DNA of 64,000 nt from Ostrinia nubilalis (taxonomy: Eukaryota; Arthropoda; Insecta; Lepidoptera; Crambidae), in the NCBI RefSeq assembly GCF_963855985.1, contig NC_087092.1, positions 7,750,001 through 7,814,000 on the forward strand, given 5' to 3'. The notes under the pieces were generated by a model that saw only the letters and a list, made by a program, of their open reading frames with translations, did no database searches and was not told where the DNA came from. Positions 47,931-60,052 of this stretch are shown in pieces. Within the stretch, counting starts at the first letter, position 1. Each line of letters starts with the position of its first letter. The translations under genes were made by a program, and so were the position numbers.

Positions 47931-48917
47931 ACCCGTATTCACAAATATAAAGCGATGTAAGTAGGTACCGATTATACCGACGACAGCAGATTAAGGTAGA
48001 CACTAGCATTTTATGTTAGGTCTAGCGCTTAGTGCATGAGGTAGCGGCACGGGAGGGTGTTTTTGTAACGGCAAACGTCAGCGAGACTTCAGATTCCCTT
48101 CAGAATTCTATGCTTTGTTACTCGTATACCTCAATTTGATTTAAAAAAAAAATAGTCTTAATATGTGCTGAGAACGTCTGCACATAAAAAGAAATGCATG
48201 CATGCTTCGCTTGAAGTTAAGGTTAAACAAATCTTAATTATTTCAAAGAATAAGTACATTGAATATTGATTAAGTTTCGGAGAAAACACAGTTGATTAAA
48301 CTTTTGTCAACCAGTCGCAGGTGTGCGACAAGTCATTTTTGTCACCTAACTTAGAAATTGATGGCCAAAGTTTTAAATTAATTTACAGATTGGACGTTTT
48401 ATAAATTAATTAACTTTCGTCTTTTTCGCCATAGTAACAAGATCACTCCTAAATTGACAACGTTCTTTTTGTGAAATGCGCGAAGCACGATAAGAAAGAC
48501 GTTTTATTATGTTTTCGAAATATTTCTACTGCAATGCTTATCTTTTACTTTTCTGTTCCAACAAAATGTTATCCTAACTCTTACAAGTAAATAGGTATTT
48601 TTTATGAAGGATTTAAATGTTAAGATTCAATAAAGTTTATGAAATAAGTAAGTACGTAGGTAGGGTACTGAAACTACTGAATAATCCTTTATTATGTAAG
48701 TAAAGTACATACTGCATATTAATATCGAGTTACCTATATTTTTTTGCCTGTTTGGGAATTGTTTGAAAAAAATATTTGCGGTAGAAAATAATGATCAGTT
48801 CGTTCTTCCTTGAACTTCCATAAAAGGGATGCGATCTACGTAAATGTTTGTTTACGAAGCGGCGCATAAACTTTATGAGTACTTATTCAGTCGTCAATAT
48901 CGCAGGAATAAGTTCGC
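47931..48917. other. Intergenic, no gene seen
   Basis: It begins with a second GTATTCACAAA end fragment at 47935-47945, then AT-rich DNA with no gene. Confidence 0.35.
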
Positions 48918-49578
48918 AATAGTTTTATGTGAACCTATAAAGATCCAGAATTAATCCAAGAGTTTATGGAAAGTGCTGTATCATTATTGCGGCTATTCGC
49001 ATTATCCATAGTCTTCTAAAAATTTATCAAATAAGTATGATACGCTTTTAGATGGGTTTGCATGGGGATGCTGCGGGTGTACTATTAATATGCTACACAC
49101 ATTGACTGATACATGATCATCTGAAATATTCATCATTCATGTATTTATTGTACTGAGACTACAAACTTTGTACATTGTAGCGACAATGCAAATTACTATT
49201 GAAAATGTAGTCAGTCGGTATGAATTGTTACAAGATAAGGCTCCTCCTTAAACTAAGCCAAACGAAAGAAAGGTTCTAAAAACAGCGGCTGTGATAAATC
49301 ATACAGCAATCATACAATCATACAAAAACAGCGGCTGTGATACATGATCATCTGAAATATTGATGAATATTTCAGATGATCATGTATCAGTCAATGTGTG
49401 TAGCATATTCATAGTACACCCGCAGCATCCCCATGCAAACCCATCTAAAAGCGTATCATACTTATTTGATAAATTGTTAGAAGACTATGGATAATGCGAA
49501 TAGCCGCAATAATGATACAGCACTTTCCATAAACTCTTAGATTGATTCTGGATCTTTATAGGTTCACATAAAACTATT
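48918..49578. mobile_element. Foldback element (661 bp)
   Basis: Arms of about 210 bp: the left begins AATAGTTTTATGTGAACC and the right ends with its complement. Blocks such as GCGGCTATTCGCATTATCC, GGGTTTGCATGGGGATGCTG and TGATACATGATCATCTGAAA recur inverted. The centre holds a short direct repeat of AAAACAGCGGCTGTGATA. Ends and target duplication are uncertain. Confidence 0.75.
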
Positions 49579-52500
49579 TTAATTCTCTCACATTGTATTA
49601 TACTAGAACATTTGCAAGCAACAATAGCGAGTTCTGTCATGTCATTAAGAACACAATGTATAACTTTAATAATTTCCCCAAACACAACCCGAATTCTGAT
49701 CAGTTGACTCCAAGTAGGAAATATCATTGTCAAAGGACTCACAGTCGCAAAGTTCGGCGCGCATCGTCGAGGGCCAACTTCCGAATGGGCAAACTCCGAT
49801 GGCTGCGGAGTTAGGCAGTTTGTCATTATGTCACAGAGGCTGGCGCCCTCGCCAACACTTGCCACTCACTCAATGGACTGGAAAATTTACTTTTTGTTTC
49901 GTGCCGTTACACAGACACTGCCTCTGCGATGTAGATTCGTTGGCAATAGTTCGAGCCTATGTTCTCTGTTGACACACCAGCTGGTCAAAATAAAAAGAAA
50001 AGTTGCGTTGGCATTTAAAACTATATCTTTCGTATTTGCAGTAGATGTCCATCACAGGTATAATCTATGCTTTTATAGTTTACGTAAATATAACGTTACG
50101 TATAACAAATTCATCTTATGTAGGTACTGAAACTTTTAGCACACTCAAAATCAAACGATCATCATTATTTTGATCTACCTACATATAGTCAGTCCACTGA
50201 CATCTAAGTAGGTAGGTATGTTCTTGAGGCCATAGGTCCTCCAATAAACTATTACAATTTAAAATTTTAATTGAAAATGTTATTTAAAATGAAAATTCAA
50301 ATTCCACTTACATATTTCCACTATCGACGTCACTGCAAAAATATTTGAGCAAACGAGCAAATATATTTTCAATCAAATTTTCATCAATTCGGTTATTTTA
50401 GCTCAGAAACATCAATGAAAAACAAACGAAGCTCGTTTGTTTTAGTGCCATCCAAAGTTCGGCAATGCATTTAAATCCAAAGATAAACCTGCGTGGTCTG
50501 TTGCAGATCCGATACAAGCAGTCCTCGAGAATTAAACCACAGCTGTTTTTGCCGTTAATCTGTTAAGAGAGACACTCGTAAATACTGTATATTATTTCAA
50601 TCTGCAGTATAATTTGCATATTTAACGAACGTAAGATAAAATGTAATGTAAATAATTTGCTCCCTTTTGTATTAAATAAATGTTACAACAAAGGGAATGC
50701 TATTTTTAACACAGAATAATATAATATTTTACAGCTGCTACTACTTTCTTCATCATGTTGATTGGTATGATTAGATAAAATGCTAATTTAAGGATAGGTA
50801 ATGTAAAGTACACATTAAGATAGGCAGATAAATTAAGTAAGTAGGTACTATATGGTGGTATCTAAGAGTTGAATGATGTAATATTGAAGTTGGCTTAGTA
50901 AGATTCTAACCATTCTAAGTAAAAAAAAAATATTCTTATTATTTAAGTTAAAATTCTGTAAGTTAACTGAGCTACGAAAAGTAACGTAATTAAATTCTAC
51001 CTGTTTCTATTAGTTTACTTAAAATCGATATTAGAAGCTTATTGGGGATTAGTTGCTCCTGTTGTAGTTTCGAAGTTGCGGGCACGTTCCGATCGTCTGC
51101 GGTCTAAGCGCCGTATTTGTTTTGTTTTGCAGGAAATAGATAGCCGCTTCTTTAATATAATAGTTTGTTTATCTTAGCAGGTATGAGCTTATATGGCACG
51201 TATTAAAACAAGTGCATTCTGCAATCCGTAGTTTCCGAGTGGATAAATTAAAAAACGTCTCTTTAATATTCAATAGTAGGTACTATGTAGTACTAAATCT
51301 TCAATAAAGTAGAGTTCCTTCAGAACGAAAAAATATATAGGGTTTTAAATACCAACTAAGTATAAAACTACACTCAGTTTTTTATTTTTTATTTTTTAGA
51401 ATGTTATTGTCTAAAGATGTAATTATTGAAGTTATGTAATAGGCACTCGTATATGGTTGAAGTTTCTTACTGGAGAAGCCTTGACCTTTATGAGCATTTA
51501 GCCAAAGATTAATGAAGCCGTATTGACGGATACAATTTGGTTGCGGTTTTAATTTGCCCATACTTACTTACGTTGTATGTTCGATGTCACAGTTAATACC
51601 AAATACTTACGAAAAGCTTTTACCAAAAACTTTCTGCCGGCCCGTCCCCGTCACTCGCTGAAGTTTGAAGTTGTCTGGCCGTGATATATTTTGGTGGGAA
51701 AGGGACACTGATGCCACGCATTCGTGCAATCGTAAATTAACATAGTTTTGGAAACAGCTTTTGCTAACAATAAATAACTGCTGTTAAACTTTTGTTGGAT
51801 GGCGTTTATTTAGTTTCCAGTTTTGGCCATCCTTTGTTTAATGCCTAGGGAATTCTCAAAAGTTTAACTATTAATTTATCACAGCTACACCACTGTACAA
51901 TTTCGGAAGCAATAAAATGTTTTATCGAATTCGAATAAAGGAAAATGGTACAGTAATAACGCCAGTGACCGTAGACATATTTTAATATTTATTTAAGTAA
52001 TCTTTCTCGATATAAAATCGAAATCGTTTAGTTACAACTGAAGAAATTTATGAAATGAATAAGTATTGAATGTAATTTTTACAGCTTTGCTTAGTAGGCA
52101 CTTAAAGCTTAGGTAACATAAAATGTCTTAATTGGTTCTTAGTGTACGCAGCGTGTGAAATCCTTCAGCCAGAAGTAAGTGACAGTTAAATTTTGATTAC
52201 TTTTTAAGTTCAAATATACTGCGCGACAAGTAAGATTGGCAGGTTAAATCATTAGTTCCTGGAGGCCGCAAATATAAGTTTGCCAGTTCAACCTAGTTTA
52301 TGATTAGGAGATCTCGGCACGCGTTCACTCTTGACCGCATTTGCGCTTAACGTATAAATTACAAACTAGTGTTCGCAACTAGAGAACGCAATTTGAAAGT
52401 TATTGAGAAATGTTTGGTTCATGTTCTTGATTATCTGAACGTGTACAAAAATATTATTGCTTTTTTACCACTTGAATTTCGGTATCACTTAAGTATAAGT

Positions 52501-52730
52501 TACTAGAATATTATCTTCGGCTATGCCTGTAGTGGAAATGTTAAGTTACGGTTGCCTAGTACCTAATTAGATACAGACTTTCAATTTCAGTTTAACCCTC
52601 ATAAGATTTTTATATGTTTTATGGAAAATTGGTCTGTTGTCTTCTTTATAAAATAAAGAGCAATAAAATAAATAACTAAAGTCAAAAAAGTAGAAGTTAC
52701 TTTCGCATTTACAATATTAGTATGCAAGTG
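49579..52730. other. Intergenic, no gene established
   Basis: AT-rich. A GC-richer block at 49744-49879 has a minus-strand acceptor and donor but stops in every frame (see rejected items). Nothing else was recognised. Confidence 0.35.
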
Positions 52731-52853
52731 TTCATTCGTTTCAACTGAATAACGTCCACTGCTGGACAAAGGCCTCCCCACAAAGACCGGCCATGCGCCG
52801 CCCGTATCTAGGCACCTCCCGCGACCTTCACCAGATCGTCGGTCCACCTAGTG
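52731..52853 (-). mobile_element. RTE LINE 3' end fragment
   Basis: Minus-orientation RTE tail: TCGTTTCAACTGAATAACGT, CCACTGCTGGACAAAGGCCT, then GACCTTCACCAGATCGTCGG and TCCACCTAGTG. An internal deletion after the GGCCTCCCC block has removed about 15 bp relative to the copy at 7444. Confidence 0.7.
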
Positions 52854-53923
52854 TATTCGTATGCAACTTTTTTAATATTTAAGAGGAATTTAAGCAGATT
52901 TCTGCTGAAAGAAATTAATAACAAGCTACAGAAAAAATATCGAATTCATGGGGTGTCGCGACCTCAAGTCAACAAGTACGTACAGTAAAGAAATACGGAT
53001 TCGCCATCCTTAACTAAAATAGAACACTTTAGTCTAGACAATAGGATACCTACAATTAATTGTCCCTGGACACGTAGCATGTGTTGCTAATGAAGTTAGA
53101 ACTAAAATAATTACTGAAATAAGGATTTGTTTAGGATTACTTAAGGGATGTTTTTTTACAGGAAAGTTTCTTTAGAAGTTGGAACATTTTGCTAATTAAA
53201 TATGAACACAATTCTATAAAACTTATATAACTTATTCTTCCCTACAGATATCATTCATCTTTATCATTAGGTATATCAAGAAAAAATATCGTCTTTTCCC
53301 GCAAATAATGATCGGTTTTAATGGGACGTTAAAGATATGATGGGCATTTCATCGTCAAATGATACTTATTTCTTTAACGGGCATTAAAATGCAGTCTTCG
53401 TAAAATCTTTATCTGAATTTGAGAATAAACACTTGCAAACAGTAAAAAACCTTATGTAGCTAAATTTTAAGTATCCATAAAATATTATGTTACTGTAAAG
53501 TGACTTCTATACTGAAATGTGAACTCTAGCCCGCCATATTATTTTCTTTAAATAAATACCTACATTGACTTCCTAACGTTCGACTTGCAAGCGAAACTTT
53601 TTAATGGATTTAGTTTCGGTCTCGCTTCGAGTTGAGAAAAACTTTGAATAGGACGAAATCTGTCTTGCCCAAATAACCTTTTTTTCTAATTGTTATGTGC
53701 AGGCGGAGGAGGAAGTGAAACCACAATAAATAAAGAGAATTCATAATTTAATCACTAGACAGGTAATCGTATTCACATTCATCACGTACAAAAAATAAAG
53801 GGGTGTAAATATATCTCTGAAAAATGTAACAAGGTAACATAATGTCGAGCTAGACGAGGTCAGTCGGGTAGGGGCTCGGGGCTCGGGCTAGGGGGCCGCG
53901 GGGCTGGCGCGGGGGGCGGGGAG
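52854..53923. other. Downstream flank of the serotonin receptor, includes its 3' UTR
   Basis: No separate gene. The receptor's 3' UTR must extend leftward from 53923; no AATAAA was found on the minus strand close to the stop, although variant signals such as GATAAA occur further left. Confidence 0.35.
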
Positions 53924-56900
53924 CTACGGGGGCGCGCGGCGCCGGCGCGCGCGGCGCCCGCACAGCAGCCGCTGGAACGCGTGCCGGAACTCCGGGCTGA
54001 ACACGGTGTAGATGACGGGGTTCAGCGCCGAGTTGAAGTAGCCCAGCCACAGCGACAGCGACGTCAGCACCGGGCTCACCTCGCAGTCGCACGTCGGAAC
54101 TAGAATAGCCAACACGAAAAAAGGAAGCCAGCACGCTACGAACGCGCCGGTTATTATTGCCAATGTTTTCGCCGCCTTTCTTTCCCTCTTGGAATCGGCG
54201 GCTTCTTTCGGCTTGCGCCGCACCAACGTCGGGTAGTAGGCGGCGGCGACGGCGCCGTAGCCCGTCGTGGGCGGGTCCGCCTCGAGGCCGTTGGCGCAGG
54301 ATTGCTTCTCGGGGCTAGTGTTGTTCGACGACACATTCGTGAAACCTGTTGTGGTCGTCTCCGATATCGTCGGCAGCGGCCTGCCGATAACGGCGACCAC
54401 GGCGGCCGCGATGCCGCCGCTGCCGCCCGCGGCGACCAGCGCCCCTCCGGACGGCACGGGCGGCGGCCCCACGCCGCCTCGCGCCGTCGCGCCTCGCCGC
54501 CGACGTATTCTTTTTCTGGCAGTTTGGTATATTCGCCAATACAGTATAAGTATCACTAGTACTGGCACGTAAAACGACGAAGCCGTCGCAAATATTTGAT
54601 AACCGACGTCCTGACTCACGACACACCGCAAGTCTTCGGAAACGCGTCGGTTCCAATCTGGATCTTTCCAACCCAGTAAAGGCGCGATACATACGAGGAA
54701 ACTGACGATCCATACGCATGCTATCATTATACCCACCCGGCCCGCCGTTCGTGAGTGAATGTAGTCGATGTTGGTCACAGCCCGGTACCTGTAAGAGAAA
54801 CAAATTGATAAAAAAGTGATGACAAAAAGGATAGTGCCAGGGCCTATAGACCAAGTGCTGCCCAGAATCAACCCATAGTGCATTTTGTTCCTCAGACCAA
54901 TACTAATGTGTAAACCGAAGCGCACTGCAATCTATCCCTGGAGTTAAGAGAAAAAAAGGGTTTTGTTTTGAAATATTTTCATACAAAATATCATCGATGT
55001 ATACGTACTACGCATAAGATTTCGTGATTTTGGCATTAAATAACACTCGCTATATTGAACTTAACCATACTGCATCCGTACACCTTACTTTAGTGCGACT
55101 TAGACATTCTTTATAAGCGATCTAGCGCTGTTGCAATAGTTTGGTTACTTGACAGAGTTCTCTATCCTTGCGAAAAATCAATTTATTGGTGTATTACAAT
55201 CGATTTTTGAAGTTATTGTAAGCTAAAACTTCTTGCTCTATTTTGGAAATAATTAATTTCGGTCAACTAACCAAACTACTGCAACAGCGCTTGATCGCTT
55301 ATAAATAATGTCGAAGTCGTACTAAAGTAAGGTGTATGGATGTAGTATGGTTAAGTTCAACATAACGAGTGTTATTTAATGCCAAAATCGCGAAATCTTA
55401 TGCGTAGTAGGTATACATCGATGATATTTTGTATGTAAATAATTCCAAACAAAACTCTTTTTTTCTCTTAACTCCAGGGATAGATTTCAGTGCGCTCCGG
55501 TTTACAAATTAGTATTGGCCTGAGGAACAAAATGCACTATAGTTTCATTCTGGGCAGCACTTGGTCCAACCATACATGGATTGGCACTGTCCTTTGATAA
55601 AAAAAAAATCTGGTCCAATAAAAAACAATAAGTATATCGGAATCTTATTTACTCATTTGCCCTTTTTTGCATAAAAGTTCTCTACTGACCTATCAAGCGC
55701 AATAGCGACGAGGTGCAGTATGGAACAGCACAGCACGTCGCCGGAGGTCCACATGTCGCAGAGTTCGGGGCCGAGCGTCCAGCGCTGGGCCACCTCGTAC
55801 ACCGCGCCCAGCGGCATCACCAGGCACGCTACCAGCTATCCTCGTTCTATAGGTAAGACACAGAAGTTCGTTCTCTACTGACCTATCAAGCGCAATAGCG
55901 ATGAGGTGCAGTATGGAAGCGGTGCAGCACAGCACGTCGCCGGAGGTCCACATGTCGCAGAGTTCGGGGCCGAGCGTCCAGCGCTGGGCCGCCTCGTACA
56001 CGGCGCCCAGGAGTATCACTAGTTTGTTCCATAGGCAAGACACAGAAGTTCTCTACTGACCTATCAAGCGCAATAGCGACGAGGTGCAGAATGGAAGCGG
56101 TGCAGCACAGCACGTCGCCAGAGGTCCACATGTCGCAGAGTTCGGGGCCGAGCGTCCAGCGCTGGGCCGCCTCGTACACGGCGCCCAGGAGTATCACTAG
56201 TTTATTCCATAGGCAAGACACAGAAGTTCTCTACTGACCTATCAAGCGCAATAGCGGCGAGGTGCAGTATGGAAGCGGTGCAGCACAGCACGTCGCCGGA
56301 AGTCCACATGTCGCAGAGTTCGGGGCCGAGCGTCCAGCGCTGGGCCGCCTCGTACACCGCGCCCAGGAGTATCACTAGTTTGTTCCATAGGCAAGACACA
56401 GAAGTTCTCTACTGACCTATCAAGCGCAATAGCGACGAGGTGCAGTATGGAAGCGGTGCAGCACAGCACGTCGCCGGAGGTCCACATGTCGCAGAGTTCG
56501 GGGCCGAGCGTCCAGCGCTGGGCCATCTCGGGCACTGCACCCAGCGGCATCACTAGTTTGTTCCATAGGCAAGACACAGAAGTTCTCTACTGACCTATCA
56601 AGCGCAATAGCGACGAGGTGCAGTATGGAAGCGGTGCAACACAGCACGTCGCCGGAGGTCCACATGTCGCAGAGTTCGGGGCCGAGCGTCCAGCGCTGGG
56701 CCACCTCGTACACCGCGCCCAGCGGCATCACCAGGCACGCCACCAGCAGGTCCGCCACGGCCAGCGAGAGGATCAGCTGGTTCGCGGCGCTGCGCAGGTG
56801 CCGCTCCAGAAGTATTGCTGCTATCACGAATACATTACCTGGAGCAAAGCACGTATTATAGCCCTTCAAGGAGAGAAGTATAAGGACTTGCATAGATTCA

Positions 56901-57477
56901 AATTAGTCATTTAAAAATCTCTTTTTAGATTCTGGTGTGAACTTTGGTCATTAATGTGCTTTTAATATTTCGATATGAATTGGTAATTTAATAATAATTT
57001 ACTGATGGTAACTAACTCGTTTACACTAAAAGTATTTATATGGCAGGAAATGTCTACGACATGCAGAAGTAGAAAATGTAACGGTGGCCTAAGACACCGG
57101 GCTACCAACCAAGTACAACAAAGAGTTCTCAAATGGCGTTGAATGAGTGGCGCTCCAATTCATATTATTCTACTGAGATTGATAACTTCTTGAAGAGATT
57201 GAGGTATCTTTACTTACAAGAAGCTAGTGCCGCGTAAGTACGTACCAACTACTGTAGCTAAAATTAGCAGGCCGAGTACTACGGCCTTGATGGCGGCGCG
57301 GACGAGCGCGGCGGGCGAGTCGAAGGGCGCGGACGCTCCCAAGGTGGCGTTGGACACGGTGACGTTCCACCCACTGGGATCCCACTCGGTGGAGTTCCAC
57401 GTGAGGTTCTGCAGGGGGAGCCGAAGGTACAGCGCCTCCCACTCCAGCAGGTCATCGCGACCGTCCGCGCCCTCCAT
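53924..57477 (-). CDS. 5-HT1: 5-HT1-type serotonin receptor (GPCR), complete, three coding exons
   Basis: Gi-coupled class A receptor for serotonin at the neuronal plasma membrane. Coding exons (minus strand): 57246-57477, 56595-56838 and 53924-54788; they join in frame to 446 codons, the length of the known moth receptors of this type. The N-terminus has several N-X-S/T sites (NLT, NST, NVT, NAT). Exon 1 ends in TM1; exon 2 holds TM2 ([19 protein letters not shown]) and TM3 with the amine-binding Asp141 ([11 protein letters not shown]) and D158-R159; exon 3 begins [14 protein letters not shown] and carries TM4-TM7, a long Ala/Gly/Pro-rich third intracellular loop, ACWLPFF (TM6), NPVIYTVF (TM7) and a basic tail. 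A likely 5' UTR acceptor lies at 57507-57508. Odd points: Arg161 replaces the usual Trp of DRYW, and intron 2 contains exon 2 copies and a MITE. 5-HT1A versus 1B is not resolved here. Confidence 0.93.
54825..55596. mobile_element. Foldback element inside receptor intron 2 (about 770 bp)
   Basis: The left arm (about 54825-55146) and right arm (about 55268-55596) are imperfect inverted copies: ACCAAGTGCTGCCCAGAAT, GTGCATTTTGTTCCTCAG, TTAACTCCAGGGATAGAT and GCGATCTAGCGCTGTTGCA-type blocks occur in both orientations. The left arm starts 37 bp upstream of the exon 3 acceptor, which is very close to the likely branch point. It extends the exon's open frame into the intron by chance. Confidence 0.8.
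55690..56553 (-). repeat. Five partial tandem copies of receptor exon 2
   Basis: Copies of the exon 2 3' part ([20 protein letters not shown] through HLVAIALDR) with their 5' splice site have lower edges at 55690, 55883, 56061, 56239 and 56417, plus the true exon at 56595. Spacing is 193 bp once and 178 bp four times. Each unit also carries the same about 40-bp intron piece (GTCAGTAGAGAACTTC and on to AACTAGT). No copy has a stop in the receptor frame; differences are few ([34 protein letters not shown]), and the copy at 55690 has lost exactly 6 bp. The normal exon 2 acceptor and the TM2 start are absent from all five. Confidence 0.92.
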
Positions 57478-57727
57478 GCCCTCTCACCGCGACTCCACTC
57501 CAACTACTGAAGAAAGTAGAATCATGTTTACTTTCACAGAGACATAAACTTATATCTATAGTTACAGTCCTAAGTTAAAATAGTAATAGGACCTTTGTCA
57601 GAGACTGGTATCTGTACTAGGGTAGGTACCAAAGGCACCCAACCGATTAGTTTAATGTTTCGTAATATCTTATTTATTGCATAGGTTTGGAAACTACGAA
57701 GGTAAGTGGCAGTAGCATTTTAGCAGA

Positions 57728-57844
57728 GTTCGTTCGTGTCAGCCAAATGACGTCCACAGCTGGACAAAGGCCTCCACCAATGATTTCCATAACGACCGGT
57801 CCTGCACTGTCCATCCAGGTACTTCCCGCGACCTTCACCAGATA
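57728..57844 (-). mobile_element. RTE LINE 3' end fragment
   Basis: Minus-orientation tail with GTTCGTTCGTGTCAGCC, GACGTCCACAGCTGGACAAA and CGCGACCTTCACCAGATAG. It lies about 220 bp upstream of the receptor's coding start side and is unrelated to it. Confidence 0.7.
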
Positions 57845-58284
57845 GTCTAGCAGAGTTAACCAAAGTTCAAAAAAATCATACGTTGCGATTGTGATCAACG
57901 ATGCGGCCATAAGGGTGTGGTGTGTTGCTCTGCATATTAGGGTCTGTTAAGTTCGTCGGAATATATTTCTATGCAAAAATATGTGATATTGACACACGCC
58001 ACGTTGTAATGACGCGTGATATTATGGAAATGTGTCACCGCAGTCGACAACGCTCGTCTGAGCCCGCTGAAAGAGATGGGATAAATTCCTACAGTAGGTA
58101 AGTAGGAATAATATTAGAAATACATATCTGCATAATTATAGAATACTTTCTAAAACTGGCTCTTGTACTTTTAAAAGTTGCTCCTGGCAAGTATAACTTA
58201 AATTGGCAATTCTGGTAAACTCTCAGCTCGTCTGACGCTGGCTCATAGCGTAAAAAATACTTGGAAAATGCCCACGGGGTAACA

Positions 58285-58460
58285 TGTCTGTCGTTAGAGC
58301 AGTCGTGCGGCAAGTTCGTCGGTTCAAGACTCGGCTAATTGACATTTTCAAGTGAAAAAATTATGTTCAATTTCGTGAAGTCTAGGGACAGACAGGCTAA
58401 TTGATACTTCAGTGAAAAATTATGTTCAATTTCTGTGAAGTCTGTAGGGGCAGGCTGTCA
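58285..58460 (+). repeat. tRNA-like SINE fragment with duplicated body
   Basis: GTTAGAGCAGTCG resembles an A box and GGTTCAAGAC (58321-58330) fits a B box, at tRNA-like spacing. A roughly 60-bp body (GGCTAATTGA..., AAAATTATGTTCAATTTC..., GTGAAGTCT) then appears twice in tandem. No tRNA fold with a paired acceptor stem is evident. Confidence 0.45.
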
Positions 58461-58964
58461 GATTGTAATTAGGTTGATAGATAGGCTCATGAATATTTAT
58501 TACTAAACAAGAAAGTAAAAGCAAAAGTTGTCGCGTGTAGCAATTCTCTATCTTCCCGCTATAATTCTCTTAAGACTGATAGATAAGACAGTCTCAAAAT
58601 TTTGGATAATTTTAACCACGAGGAATTAAATTGTCTTAAAATATATCCAGAGCTTCGTATAAACTGTATTAATTGTGAGGTCTCCTGGAATATTTGTTTA
58701 AAGGAGTTCAACTCGAGTGTACTTTCGGTGTTAAACAATAAACAAGCGGGTTTCAAATGACAAAGCACCTAATTAGCAGTTGGTACTTACCGTTCGTGTT
58801 GTATTTTCGGTAGAGTAAATTCAGCGCTCGACCCATCATTCTTATTTTAATTTATTGCTTGCGTTACAATCTGAAAAGAAAAAGTATGGTTATTATAATG
58901 GAATGACATAAATACTACGCAAGAGCAATATAGGTAGTAACATTATCTTCTAATAAAAATTTTG

Positions 58965-59124
58965 TATCACTTTCTATTTTAGTTTGTATCACAGTGTTTG
59001 TAACAAAACTCTCCGAAATAGCTTGACCGATTCTTATAGTGATATCTGAGAATAGGATGTAAACTATTTCTCATACCACTAAGTGATACGGGGTTTTCAC
59101 GCGTCTAAAGTCGCGGCAAAACTA
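58965..59124 (+). mobile_element. Helitron-like remnant
   Basis: Contains the phrase AACTCTCCGAAATAGCTTGA then CCGATTCTTATAGTGA, a body type common in lepidopteran non-autonomous Helitrons, and ends AAGTCGCGGCAAAACTAG before a T. The 5' end is not certain. Confidence 0.4.
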
Positions 59125-59509
59125 GTTTTATAGTATTGGGACTCTACATTCATGTTAAAAATTGTTTCCAAATATTTCGTTATTGCAACAATCTCAAATA
59201 TAAATAACTTTCTGAAACATTCAACTGAAACATAAACAAAGAGTTATTGATCGAATTTGAAATAAAAGGCAATTCAAAATATTTTATCCGGCACTGAATG
59301 CCATGCTTTTAAATTTGTTTGGGGCGAGTTAATTTGCTTTTATTTCGACAACTAGAATAACGGCGGTGAAACTCGATGAATAATTTTAACGTTTATCGAC
59401 GCTTTTTTCGCATATTCACACCATAAAACATTATTCGACGTTCTAGTGTTAATAAATACATTAAAACTTTTGGAATGCACAATACAAGCAGTTATAAAGT
59501 ATACATATA

Positions 59510-60032
59510 CAGGGTGGAAACGATAAGTGATCTCACGCGATTATTTCTAAACTATACAAGATATTGAAAAACTGGTTACTGATCCTGAAAGTGCTTCACG
59601 AGCTCTTTCCAACAGTATAAGTAATAGGTTACAGAATTAACTGGATCTGTCCGAAAATTCAATGTTTTCAGCCTCCATACTAAATGTATGCCGGCCACAC
59701 AATAATAAGAAGTGTATTTTTTTTTTATTAAACAATAAACACTTAAATTGAACTCGTAAGTTGCATTCTAATTTTAATTATTCATGGAAAATATTGGTTT
59801 CAGGCTTTACTTGCTATAATATTATCAAGACATGAGTGCCATGACTGTGGCAGTACTAAATGTATGGAATCTGGAAACATTGAATTTTCGGATAGATCCA
59901 GTTTATTTTGTAACTTATTATTGGTACCGTTGGATAGAGCTCGTGAAGCACTTTCAGGATCAGTAACTAATTTTTGGATATCTTGTATAGTTTAGAAATA
60001 ATCGAGTGAGATCACTTATCGTTTCCACCCTG
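59510..60032. mobile_element. Foldback MITE with CAGGGTG ends (523 bp)
   Basis: Begins CAGGGTGGAAACGATAAGTG and ends with its complement, flanked by TA (59508-59509, 60033-60034). Arms of about 190 bp match through CTGATCCTGAAAGTGCTTCA and ACATTGAATTTTCGGA-type blocks. Shares the CAGGGTG terminus and TA target with 41408-41671, but the rest differs. Confidence 0.85.
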
Positions 60033-60052
60033 TATGTATATGTCACCGTAAT

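Larger units (their letters stand above)
57845..59507. other. Upstream flank of the receptor, no other gene seen
   Basis: Could include the receptor's upstream 5' UTR exon or promoter, neither of which I can place. It holds a tRNA-like repeat and a Helitron-like remnant, listed separately. Confidence 0.35.

Noticed and set aside
49744..49879. Minus-strand coding exon with acceptor AATTTTCCAG and donor GTGAGT
   Set aside because: All three frames contain a stop within it. It could at most be a non-coding exon.
55693..56577. Several separate small genes on the minus strand
   Set aside because: The repeated frames are the exon 2 copies of the serotonin receptor read into intron sequence.
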